Shown in pieces: positions 43,448 to 50,888 of a DNA stretch of 64,000 nt. The translations under genes and the position numbers were made by a program. The notes beneath the pieces were generated by a model that was not told the DNA's origin, searched no databases, and was given only the letters and a program-made list of their open reading frames with translations. Position 1 is the stretch's first letter, and every line of letters begins with the position of its first letter. Location of the stretch: positions 1,736,001 to 1,800,000 of the forward strand of contig NZ_AP025017.1 of NCBI RefSeq assembly GCF_019974135.1. Reading direction: 5' to 3'. This DNA is from Actinomyces capricornis. Its GTDB lineage: Bacteria > Actinomycetota > Actinomycetes > Actinomycetales > Actinomycetaceae.

Positions 43448-44566
43448 GTGCGGTATCCCAGGGCTGAGTGCAGGCGGGTGTGATTGTAGGTCAGCTCGAT
43501 CCATGAGGCAATATCGTTCATGGCTTTCTTGCGTGTGGGGTAGACCATGCGGTGGGCCCTCTCGTTCTTGAGTGTGGCATTGAAGGACTCTGCCCAGGCG
43601 TTATCCCAGCACACCCCGGTCCGCCCTACCGAGGCCCGGATGCCATACCTGTTCAGATGTGCCGAGAACTGCTCGGAGGTGTATTGAGAGCTCCGGTCGG
43701 AGTGGAAGATCGTCTCACCTCGGATAATAGGGCAGTTGCGCACGGCCATATCGATGGCCTCGCATACCAGGGAGGTTCTCATGTGATCAGCCATCGCATA
43801 GCCAACGACTTTCTTTGTGGCGCAGTCCCCGGCGGTGGCCAGGTAGACGAATCCCTCCCAGGTGCGGATATAGGTGATGTCCCCCACCCATTTCCTTCCC
43901 GGTGCCTTGGCGGCGGTAGTCGCGTTCCACCAGATCGGGCCTGGAGTTCACATCTGCGGCCGGGGTGGTGGTGCGGACCTTTCGGCGCGGCCTGGCGGCG
44001 ATCAGGCCGGCCTGGCGCATGAGGTAGCGCACCGTGTCACTGTGCACCACCACGCCGCGCCGTCCTAGGCGGGCAGTGATGCGCCGATACCCGTAGGTGC
44101 CATCAGAGGCCTCGAATTCAGCCCTGACTAAAGCCTCCAGCTCTTTTCTTCTGATATCCCGGCGAGACTGGGGGTGGCCTCTCCAGGAGTAGTATCCCGA
44201 GCGTGATACCCTCGCCCAGCGGCACATCGATGAGATGGGGTAGTTGCCTTCTTCGCGATTGATGAGATCGTACTTCTGACTCACTGCTGTTCCTTCGCGA
44301 AGAAGGCCGCCGCTTTTTTTCAGGAACTCGTTCTCCTGTTGCAGTTCGCGGACCTGCTTTTTCAGGCGGGCTACCTCTACAGCCTCAGCCGCTGCCTGCC
44401 TTTCCTCTTCGCTGCCGTGCTCCTTCTTGTGTTTCGCGACCCAGTTGCCCACGGTCTGGGGTACCAGGTCGTAGGAGGCGGCCACCGATGCGATCGACCG
44501 TTCTTTGTCGATCACCTCGCGCACCACCTGTGCCTTGAACTCCTCAGAGTACTTCGCCCTTGACAT
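43448..44566 (-). pseudogene. Transposase of the type-1 IS3 element, fused and frameshifted
   Basis: OrfA (MSRAKYSEEFKAQVVREVIDKERSIASVAASYDLVPQTVGNW, then a leucine-zipper-like KKQVRELQQENEFLKK) runs directly into OrfB (VSQKYDLINREEGNYPISSM) because the slippery run is A7; with A6, OrfA would end at FFAKEQQ and need -1 frameshifting. OrfB is then broken near 43908-43916, where an extra base changes the expected RAKAPGRKWVGDITYI. The 3' part (GDITYIRTWEGFVYL ... AESFNATLKNERAHR) continues in another frame to 43448, and the last codons (PNEVERQLLGHQKAA) lie at 41976-42024, beyond the nested IS. Confidence 0.85.
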
Positions 44567-44669
44567 GGCTCCATCCTATCGGATCAAAAGGGAGACGAAA
44601 ATATCCCCCTGTCCGAGAAACACCACCCACTCCACCTGAATGTCTACGGTGTGGTTGTGGTTCAATCGG

Positions 44670-45341
44670 TTATTGGGGTGAGGGTGTTGTGTCTGGTGGG
44701 CTCGGTGGTGGGGTGGGGGTGTAGCCTGTTCTGGTCAGGAGGGTGGGGGCGCGTTTCTTGACGATCTGCGCCAGGTGCGGGGCGAGGTCGTGTGCGGCGG
44801 AGTCGTCCTTGAGCCATGGCGTGTCGATGACGACAGCGCTGTCGCCTTCGAACCAGCCCGCGCCGGCGTTGCCATTTCCTGTCCAGTGCACAACAGTGGC
44901 GTTGCTGCCCGGGTTAATGCCGGGGACCTGCTCGCTGACTGCGCCGGGGATGGCGGCCCGTGATTCCAGGACTGTCATGCCGGTCTTCTTGGTCATGTTG
45001 CGGTCGGCCTGACGAGTGACCTCCACGGACACAGCCGCCCGATTCTCGCCATAAACGTAACATACCCAGTACGATTCTTCTTGCCATTCGGGTCCGTTGG
45101 CGGGGGCCCACGTGCCATGTGAGACCTCGCCGACGATGGGCTTCACGTCCTGGGTGGTCAGTGCCAGGCAGTAGGGCTCCCAATATCCGTAGTAGCGGCC
45201 CCATGCCCAGAAGGCGCCCCCACTGGCTGATACCAGGCAGACCACTACCAGGCTTGTGAGCCAGGGGTATGTCAGGGTGAAATGCTTGGCCCGCTGGGCA
45301 AGCAACCTGAGCCAGTCATTGGGATGCTCTTCCCTTGCCAC
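44670..45341 (-). CDS. B2: single-pass membrane protein of the repeat array
   Basis: 223 aa from GTG 45341. About 23 residues inside, one helix (YPWLTSLVVVCLVSASGGAFWAWG), then an outside domain with two cysteines (EPYCLALTT, YWVCYVY) that may form a disulphide, the segment GAGWFEGDSAVVIDTPWLKDDSA and a Pro/Thr-rich tail. It matches B1 almost exactly except for short clusters at residues 2-13, about 78-83, 102-110 and 171-175. The start overlaps a leftover piece of a large-gene 3' end. No known family recognised. B2's partner A2 now lies beyond the IS pair. Confidence 0.78.
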   Translation of the reverse strand: MAREEHPNDWLRLLAQRAKHFTLTYPWLTSLVVVCLVSASGGAFWAWGRYYGYWEPYCLALTTQDVKPIVGEVSHGTWAPANGPEWQEESYWVCYVYGENRAAVSVEVTRQADRNMTKKTGMTVLESRAAIPGAVSEQVPGINPGSNATVVHWTGNGNAGAGWFEGDSAVVIDTPWLKDDSAAHDLAPHLAQIVKKRAPTLLTRTGYTPTPPPSPPDTTPSPQ

Positions 45342-45405
45342 TTTCGATCCCTCCCTCGAATAGAGTCATGAGCTCCGCCGCCGGGACGCTTGGATCCGCC
45401 ATCCG
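45316..45405 (-). pseudogene. Leftover 3' end of a second copy of the large WXG-like gene
   Basis: In frame: MADPSVPAAELMTLFEGGIESGKGRASQ and stop (45402-45316), against MADPSIPAAELMDLFEGGIKDGKNTASE at the end of the intact gene. Upstream of it the similarity ends sharply at GGATCCGCCATCC (plus strand). It overlaps the B2 start just as the intact gene overlaps B1. It shows that the duplicated unit was large gene-B-A and that nearly all of the second large gene has been lost. Confidence 0.8.
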
Positions 45406-45464
45406 GAGCCCTGGATGGAGTGAGTCGCGGTGTGGTTGTTATGTGGTCAACGCCAGGCAGTTCG

Positions 45465-46592
45465 TCAGTGTGTGTTTGAAGGTTGGTGTCTGTTGAGAAG
45501 GATGTCGTGGAAGTAGGTGGAGGTGATGGCTGTGTCTGGGGGTAGGTGGATGGCCCAGGTGGTATAGGCCTGGCGGGTGGTGGTGTTGGTGGTGGTGAGG
45601 GTGGCTGTGGAGATGTCGTTGGGGTTGTCCATGTGCAGCCAGGGTTGGTTGTGGGCGAGGGTGGTGGGGATGAGGTTGTTCTTCAGGGCGACGAGTGCGG
45701 CGGCGGCTCCGGTGTTGACTGAGCTGCTGGCGGCGTTGTCTCCGGATCCTGCTTTTTGGGCGTGTTTGTCGAGTCGGGCGAGGAGGTCGATGTTGGTGTC
45801 GAAGGCTCTGGCGATGGCTTCTTCTTTGTCGTAGTTGGTGTAGGTGTCGATTCGTTTGTCGATGGTGGCTTGGGCTCGGTTGGAGGCGTAGGTGATGGTG
45901 CCTGCGGCGATGGTGGCCACGGCGGTGGTGTCCTTGGAGGCCTCGTTGATGAGCGTGGTCATATCGACGCCCAACTGTGTCGTATTCTGGCCGGTCTTGT
46001 TCTCCTGGCCCGGGACGATCATCGGGGTGGTCTGATAGGGCTCGCTATCATTAACTTTCCCTGCGTCAGGCCTGTCTTCTGGGAGGACGGATAGGAGTGT
46101 GAGTTCGGCGCCGCAGTTGGCCAGGATGGTGCCCACTGCCTGCCTGCCGGTGGTGGATAGGTAGGTGTGGTGCTGGGCCAGCAGCGTGATGCCCTGGGCG
46201 GTGACCCAGGAGGCCTTTTCATCGGTGTGCTGGGGGCTGGGGGTGCGCAGGGTGGCGACTTGGGCCAGGGCCTGGGCCAGGGCGTTGATGCCCTGGGAGC
46301 CCCAGTGGCGGTGGTGCAGGCCCTCCCAGCGGGTCAGGGCCTGGTCTGAGGGCGACCAGGCCTGGTCCTGGCTGGTGGTTGGCGGCTCGGGGGCGAAGTA
46401 GTCCAGTGCTGCGTTGGGGTCGGTGCTGAGCTGTTCGAGGTGGGGGGCCAGGGGGTCCCTGACGCGCAGGTACCACCATGCGCCGCTGGTGATGAGGGCC
46501 AGGACCAGCAGGGAGGCGATCACCCCCGCCCAGTGGCTCTTGAAGAGCAACCAGGACCGGGAGTCCGTCTCTGATAGTGACAGCGACCTCAT
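45465..46592 (-). CDS. A1: membrane-anchored protein related to the large WXG-like protein
   Basis: 375 aa, intact copy directly after B1. Same design as A2: helix at about 22-43, then an outside domain collinear with residues about 300-560 of the 678-aa protein. Differs from A2 mainly in one patch (SVLPEDRPDAGKVNDSEPYQ instead of SVFSEDDPGIVGVDESEPYQ) and in its end (HQPSNTH). Such near-identity over 1.1 kb of DNA points to recent duplication or gene conversion. No enzyme motif is visible. A decoy, receptor or anti-toxin role is a guess from the layout. Confidence 0.8.
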   Translation of the reverse strand: MRSLSLSETDSRSWLLFKSHWAGVIASLLVLALITSGAWWYLRVRDPLAPHLEQLSTDPNAALDYFAPEPPTTSQDQAWSPSDQALTRWEGLHHRHWGSQGINALAQALAQVATLRTPSPQHTDEKASWVTAQGITLLAQHHTYLSTTGRQAVGTILANCGAELTLLSVLPEDRPDAGKVNDSEPYQTTPMIVPGQENKTGQNTTQLGVDMTTLINEASKDTTAVATIAAGTITYASNRAQATIDKRIDTYTNYDKEEAIARAFDTNIDLLARLDKHAQKAGSGDNAASSSVNTGAAAALVALKNNLIPTTLAHNQPWLHMDNPNDISTATLTTTNTTTRQAYTTWAIHLPPDTAITSTYFHDILLNRHQPSNTH

Positions 46593-46658
46593 GGGCGCTA
46601 CTCTACTCGCCTTCGTGGTTGGCCCTGAATGTCTACGGTGTGGTTGTGGTTCAATCGG

Positions 46659-47330
46659 TTATTGGGGTGAGGGTGTTTTGTCTGGTGGGCTCGGTGGTGG
46701 GGTGGGGGTGTAGCCTGTTCTGGTCAGGAGGGTGGGGGCGCGTTTCTTGACGATCTGCGCCAGGTGCGGGGCGAGGTCGTGTGCGGCGGAGTCGTCCTTG
46801 AGCCTTCGTGTCTCGATGACGACGGCGCTGTCGCCTTCGAACCAGCCCGCGCCGGCGTTGCCATTTCCTGTCCAGTGCACAACAGTGGCGTTGCTGCCCG
46901 GGTTAATGCCGGGGACCTGCTCGCTGACTGCGCCGGGGATGGCGGCCCGTGATTCCAGGACTGTCATGCCGGTCTTCTTGGTCATATTGCGGTCGGCCTG
47001 ACGAGTGACCTCCACGGAGAGGGCAACTCGATTATGACTGGAGATGTGGCATACCCAGTACGATTCTTCTTGCCATTCGGGTCCGTTGGCGGGGGCCCAT
47101 GTTCCGCGTTTGACCTCGCCGAGGAAGGGTTTCACGTCCTGGGTGGTCAGTGCCAGGCAGTAGGGCTCCCAATATCCGTAGTAGCGGCCCCATGCCCAGA
47201 AGGCGCCCCCACTGGCTGATACCAGGCAGACCACTACCAGGCTTGTGAGCCAGGGGTATGTCAGGGTGAAATGCTTGGCCCGCTGGGCAAGCGACCTGCG
47301 CCGGTCATTCGGAGGCCGTGTTCTTACCAT
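46659..47330 (-). CDS. B1: single-pass membrane protein of the repeat array
   Basis: 223 aa, type-II topology like B2: basic start MVRTRPPNDRRRSLAQRAKHF, helix YPWLTSLVVVCLVSASGGAF, outside domain with cysteines at EPYCLALTT and YWVCHISSH, Pro-rich C-terminus. Its first 26 bp overlap the last codons of the large gene, so they are co-translated. The A1 gene follows by about 65 bp. Changes relative to B2 are clustered in four short patches, while the rest is identical, a pattern typical of a specificity-determining surface. Not recognised as any known family. Confidence 0.78.
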   Translation of the reverse strand: MVRTRPPNDRRRSLAQRAKHFTLTYPWLTSLVVVCLVSASGGAFWAWGRYYGYWEPYCLALTTQDVKPFLGEVKRGTWAPANGPEWQEESYWVCHISSHNRVALSVEVTRQADRNMTKKTGMTVLESRAAIPGAVSEQVPGINPGSNATVVHWTGNGNAGAGWFEGDSAVVIETRRLKDDSAAHDLAPHLAQIVKKRAPTLLTRTGYTPTPPPSPPDKTPSPQ

Positions 47331-49341
47331 CTTTTATCCCTCCCTCGAATAGGTCCATGAGCTCGGCCGCCGGGATGCTCGGATCCGCCATCCAGGCATT
47401 GAAGTCCTTTTGATTCTTCTCCGACCCCATCACCGATTCGATATCGATCCGATGATCCGGCCCCATCCAGTCGAATTTTGTGGAGTAGTCGACCGGTGGG
47501 TCGTCATGATTGATATAGGCGCCATCAGGGAGTCTGTCGTTGTTGGCAAGCTGGGCGATCATCGACTGATTGATCGCGGTCTTTGATTCGGTCTCCATAT
47601 CCTTGACGGTCTCGATTCGCGATAGGGCTGCGTTGTTACTGGCCTCTGTCAGGCCTGGTGTGATCGCTGAAATTCCGACTGACATTCCCTGGGCTGCCGG
47701 ATGGGGCACTGCTGAGAGCCCCGCACTGAAGCCGCCTAGGATGCTGGAACTGACGATCTCTGTCTGTTTATCCTGAAGACTTCGAGAATCGATGGCCGAC
47801 TGGGAGATGAAGCCGAGCAATTGGCCGTCCCTGCGAGCGCCGTCCTTGAGGGTGCCATCCATGTCACTGCCGTCACCGAGAATAGCTCTCGGGTAGGCGT
47901 CGATGATCGCTTGGGTGCGTGCTGTCGAGTGGCGCCCAGCGGCGTTGGAGAGGGTGGTCAGTGCGGCGTCATCAGAGCCGACAATCCCGGTTAGCTTACT
48001 GATGTCCGCTGAATGATCCCCCTGAAGGCCGGCAGGAAATTGAGAATAGAAGGGCGAGGTTTCTTGTGTGCTGGAGTTAGTTGCGTGCTCCTCGACTTCC
48101 CGCATGGAGTTCCCGATAATAATGGCAATATTCTTCTTCTCCTTGGGTGAGTAGTCAGTACCCTGGTCGGCGAGGTATGTGATGCCATTTCCGGTGATCC
48201 AGGCTGCCCGCTCATCAGTGGATCCCTCGGCGTCGAGCACCCGGAGCGCTGAGGCGCCCCCAATTGCTCCGGTAAATCCTAGGCGCCCCTCGGGGCTCCA
48301 GTTCCGGGAGGAGAGGCGATCCCACCGCTCCTGTGCGGCAGCTCCTGGGAGCCAGTAGCCATCAGCGCCCATCTCGCCGTTGGGAACCAGATATGTCAAT
48401 GCGGCTTCGGGATTGTTGCCCATTGCGGTGAGGACGCCGGCCATTGGATCTGGGATTGAGGTTTTATTGGGGTGAACTTGATCGTGGGCGCGGATAGCGT
48501 CGTAGGGGCGCTCCTCCAGCCGATCGGCGAGATCGACCAGGAATTCCGTGCCGAAGTATGTCTCGGGGGCGGTCAGAAGATGATTGAGCCTTGTTGTCAT
48601 CAGAATGGTGTCGTCACCCTGAGTGGCCTCGTCGTACATCTTCGCCAGAGAGGCGCCACTGCCCTCGTTCTGCGTGGCGGCGGCTAGATTATGTGCCAGT
48701 ACAGGGATGTGCGCTGGGTCCAGATCGTTCTGCAGGTTCAAATACCCCTCGGGCGTCCATGTCGTCACAAAAGTGAGGCCATATGTTAGGACGTCCTGAT
48801 GCTTGGATATCTCAGCCATGATCTCATCGACTGTGCGCCCCTTGCTCGACTTCCCGTTCTCGATGGCCTCAATGAGCTCCGCCGATTCCGCCCTGGCGTT
48901 CTCCACGGACTTCGAGTTGTACTCCCGCACGTTCGTGGCCGTGTCCATGTTGTTCCAATAGGCCTCGGTGTCCACGGTGCCCTCCGGAGGGTCAGGCAGG
49001 TAGTAGTAGTAGCTGAGGGTCCCGTCGTCGTTGGTCATGGTCACGCCGGAGGAGTTGAGGTTCCGGGCCTCCTGGCTGCGAGTGCGCAACTCTTCAGCAA
49101 GGTCGCGCAGTCCCTGTGCCGCCGCGTTGAATGTCGTTGCGGCACCGAAGCCAAAGGGGGAGGCTTGCACCGGAGCTACCGAGAATGCTTCCGTTGCAGT
49201 CACGACCGAGGGCACAGGATCATGGTTGTCGGAACTCGTGTTGTCGATATTCTTCCGCTCCTCCTCCACCGCCCCGGAGCGCTCCTCAAGGTTGCTGGCG
49301 ACAGTGTCCACCTTGTCGGGGTCGATCTTAATGAAAGCCAC
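47305..49341 (-). CDS. Large WXG100/LXG-like secreted protein candidate
   Basis: 678 aa from GTG 49341, which has AAAGGAG 7 nt before it. Residues 1-105 are helical and look like a WXG100/LXG start (FIKIDPDKVDTVASNLEERSGAVEEERKNI, then FNAAAQGLRDLAEELRTRSQEARNL). A middle part (about 110-300) has TWTPEGYLNLQNDLDPAHIPVLAHNL. A third part (about 300-560) is the domain shared with A1 and A2. The last 110 residues include a Gly/Ala/Ser-rich stretch (SSSILGGFSAGLSAVPHP) that may insert in membranes. No signal peptide and no known toxin motif. Base composition is lower in GC than neighbours, suggesting transfer. It may be exported by type VII secretion. Confidence 0.72.
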   Translation of the reverse strand: MAFIKIDPDKVDTVASNLEERSGAVEEERKNIDNTSSDNHDPVPSVVTATEAFSVAPVQASPFGFGAATTFNAAAQGLRDLAEELRTRSQEARNLNSSGVTMTNDDGTLSYYYYLPDPPEGTVDTEAYWNNMDTATNVREYNSKSVENARAESAELIEAIENGKSSKGRTVDEIMAEISKHQDVLTYGLTFVTTWTPEGYLNLQNDLDPAHIPVLAHNLAAATQNEGSGASLAKMYDEATQGDDTILMTTRLNHLLTAPETYFGTEFLVDLADRLEERPYDAIRAHDQVHPNKTSIPDPMAGVLTAMGNNPEAALTYLVPNGEMGADGYWLPGAAAQERWDRLSSRNWSPEGRLGFTGAIGGASALRVLDAEGSTDERAAWITGNGITYLADQGTDYSPKEKKNIAIIIGNSMREVEEHATNSSTQETSPFYSQFPAGLQGDHSADISKLTGIVGSDDAALTTLSNAAGRHSTARTQAIIDAYPRAILGDGSDMDGTLKDGARRDGQLLGFISQSAIDSRSLQDKQTEIVSSSILGGFSAGLSAVPHPAAQGMSVGISAITPGLTEASNNAALSRIETVKDMETESKTAINQSMIAQLANNDRLPDGAYINHDDPPVDYSTKFDWMGPDHRIDIESVMGSEKNQKDFNAWMADPSIPAAELMDLFEGGIKDGKNTASE

Positions 49342-49410
49342 GGCAGAACTCCTTTGCATTCATTTATCGCGAGAGACAAGAAATGTGGGTGAGGTGGATT
49401 GGCAGCATAC

Positions 49411-49725
49411 TCAGGAGCGCGGCCACTGCGCCTCGGGTGAATCCTTGTCGACATATTCGAGACCACTGTAGATAATGGCGTTCTTCGCGCTGGTGATATC
49501 CTGCGTCAGAGTGGATAGAATCGTGTCCACTGCGCCGACGCGTGTGGAGATCTTCGAGCGATAATCGTCCGCCACTGGTGAGGACCACACCTCCTCAGCC
49601 AGGCCATCGTCAACAGTGTCAGAGATTGCGCCCGACGATGATGAGGACCACAGGCTGAGGTTGGTCCGGGAGAGCGTGACCCGGTCTTCCACCGCCTCGA
49701 TCGCCACCAACTTAGGATTCCTCAC
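49411..49725 (-). CDS. Small WXG100-like protein
   Basis: 104 aa from GTG 49725 (its GTGA overlaps the stop of the short ORF before it); GAAGG lies 4-5 nt upstream. Predicted as a helical hairpin: two amphipathic helices joined near EEVWSSPVADDYRSK, where Trp-Ser-Ser replaces Trp-x-Gly. This size and design match Esx-type partners that pair with a larger WXG or LXG protein for type VII export. The large gene follows by about 70 bp. Assignment rests on shape, not a clear motif. Confidence 0.6.
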   Translation of the reverse strand: MRNPKLVAIEAVEDRVTLSRTNLSLWSSSSSGAISDTVDDGLAEEVWSSPVADDYRSKISTRVGAVDTILSTLTQDITSAKNAIIYSGLEYVDKDSPEAQWPRS

Positions 49726-49802
49726 TTGGCCTTCCGGGCCCCCTCGTCATCGGCCATGGCGGAATATCCTTCCCACGGCTGTTCATCGACTTCGCTGAGC
49801 AT
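49722..49802 (-). CDS. 26-codon ORF leading the WXG-like operon
   Basis: Encodes MLSEVDEQPWEGYSAMADDE then GARKAK. AAGGA lies 7 nt before the ATG at 49802, a TATAGT -10 box lies further upstream, and the stop overlaps the next start as GTGA. These features support translation, perhaps as a coupling leader. The peptide is acidic then basic with no recognised domain. It is too short to judge by codon use. Confidence 0.45.
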   Translation of the reverse strand: MLSEVDEQPWEGYSAMADDEGARKAK

Positions 49803-49823
49803 ACATCATCCTTACGCCATGCG

Positions 49824-49829
49824 ACTATA
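49824..49829 (-). promoter_or_regulatory. Candidate -10 box of the WXG-like operon
   Basis: TATAGT on the minus strand, about 22 nt before the 26-codon ORF. No convincing -35 is seen 16-18 nt upstream. Confidence 0.45.
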
Positions 49830-49955
49830 GCGGTCAGTCGTGACGATCGCTGAATGCGACGGGCTCTGCGTGTGCTCGCGCTTTATTTATCACGATCACA
49901 AGGGCGCGACCTCATATGCATGAACGTCTCAGGTAGATGTCAGCATATATTCAGA

Positions 49956-50774
49956 TTAATGATGATCCACGTCCACGATCACCGGCACGTGGTCCGAGGC
50001 GCCCTTGCCCTTGCGCTCATCGCGGTCGATGGCGGCGCTGAGCACCCGTCCGGCCAGTGCGGGGGAGGCGTAGACGAAGTCGATGCGCATCCCCTCGTTC
50101 CTGGGGAAGCGCAGCTTCTGGTAGTCCCAGTAGGTGTAGTTGGTCACCCGCTGGCGGGTCACTTCCTCCATGCCCACCGACTCGAAGGCGGCGAAGGCCT
50201 CCCGCTCAGGCGCCGAGACATGCGTCGCCCCCTCGAAGGCCCCCATATCCCACACGTCCTCATCGTGCGGCGCCACATTCCAGTCCCCCACCAGGGCCAG
50301 GGGCAGGTCCGGTGCCTCGCCCAGCCAGGACCCCGCCGCCTCGCGCAGGCGCTGGAGCCACTGGAGCTTGTAGGCGTAGTGCGGGTGGGTGAGCTCGCGG
50401 CCATTGGGCACATACAGGCTCCACAGCCGCACCGGGGACCCGGAGCCGGCGGACCCGCCCACGCTCGCCCCCAGTGCGCGGGCCTCCACCACGGGATCGG
50501 CCCCCTCCTTGGCCGCCCAGGCGGGTTGGTGGGGGAAGGAGGTGACGACGTCGTCGAGCCCCACCCGCGAGGCGATCGCCACCCCGTTCCACTGGTCCAG
50601 TCCGTGGACGGCCAGCTCGTAGCCGGCGGCCTGGAAGGGCTCGCGGGGGAACTGCTCGGGGCGGCACTTGATCTCCTGCATCGCCAGGGCATCGATGCCC
50701 TCGCGCTCCAGGAAGGCCAGGACGCGATCGACGCGGGTACGGATGGAGTTGACATTCCACGTGGCAAGGCGCAT
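49956..50774 (-). CDS. xth: Exodeoxyribonuclease III (AP endonuclease)
   Basis: 272 aa. Cleaves DNA at abasic sites and removes 3' blocking groups in base excision repair. MRLATWNVNSIRTRVDRVLAFLE, QEIKC with the metal Glu, LVGDWNVAP with the Asp and Asn, and the final GASDHVPV with the catalytic Asp-His are all conserved. Start 50774 follows a TACCCT box by 6 nt. The gene is convergent-free and monocistronic, divergent from the SDR gene. Confidence 0.93.
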   Translation of the reverse strand: MRLATWNVNSIRTRVDRVLAFLEREGIDALAMQEIKCRPEQFPREPFQAAGYELAVHGLDQWNGVAIASRVGLDDVVTSFPHQPAWAAKEGADPVVEARALGASVGGSAGSGSPVRLWSLYVPNGRELTHPHYAYKLQWLQRLREAAGSWLGEAPDLPLALVGDWNVAPHDEDVWDMGAFEGATHVSAPEREAFAAFESVGMEEVTRQRVTNYTYWDYQKLRFPRNEGMRIDFVYASPALAGRVLSAAIDRDERKGKGASDHVPVIVDVDHH

Positions 50775-50780
50775 GACGGC

Positions 50781-50786
50781 AGGGTA
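50781..50786 (-). promoter_or_regulatory. -10 box of a leaderless promoter (xth)
   Basis: TACCCT on the minus strand, 6 nt before ATG 50774. Confidence 0.55.
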
Positions 50787-50876
50787 GTCCGCCGCCGCCC
50801 GCGCTGACGCCGGTGCCGCCCCGTTCGCCGTCGGCGTCGGCCACTCAGTAGGGACCTGGGGCAGGACCGCCCCATA

Positions 50877-50882
50877 TAGCCT
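50877..50882 (+). promoter_or_regulatory. -10 box of a leaderless promoter (SDR gene)
   Basis: TAGCCT, 6 nt before ATG 50889. Confidence 0.5.
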
Positions 50883-50888
50883 GCGGTC

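Larger units (their letters stand above)
41935..44634 (-). mobile_element. Type-1 IS3-family element, interrupted by a second IS
   Basis: Terminal inverted repeats begin TGGAGTG at both ends (TGGAGTGCTGGGTGTTTT left; TGGAGTGGGTGGTGTTTC right, reversed), about 20 of 25 positions matching. Comparison with the uninterrupted paralogous spacer at 46620-46628 (ttggccctgaatg) shows the insertion point and a CC or CCT target duplication. Without the nested element the IS is about 1277 bp, normal for IS3. It carries one transposase gene on the minus strand, broken three ways: in-frame fusion, frameshift and insertion. Confidence 0.85.

Noticed and set aside
47305-49341. Calling the large WXG-like protein a toxin
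   Set aside because: No nuclease, lipase, NADase or pore-forming motif could be recognised; the toxin idea rests on gene order only.
40450-49956. Type VII secretion core genes within the island
   Set aside because: No FtsK/EccC-type ATPase, EccB/D or mycosin-like gene is present; export machinery would have to be elsewhere.
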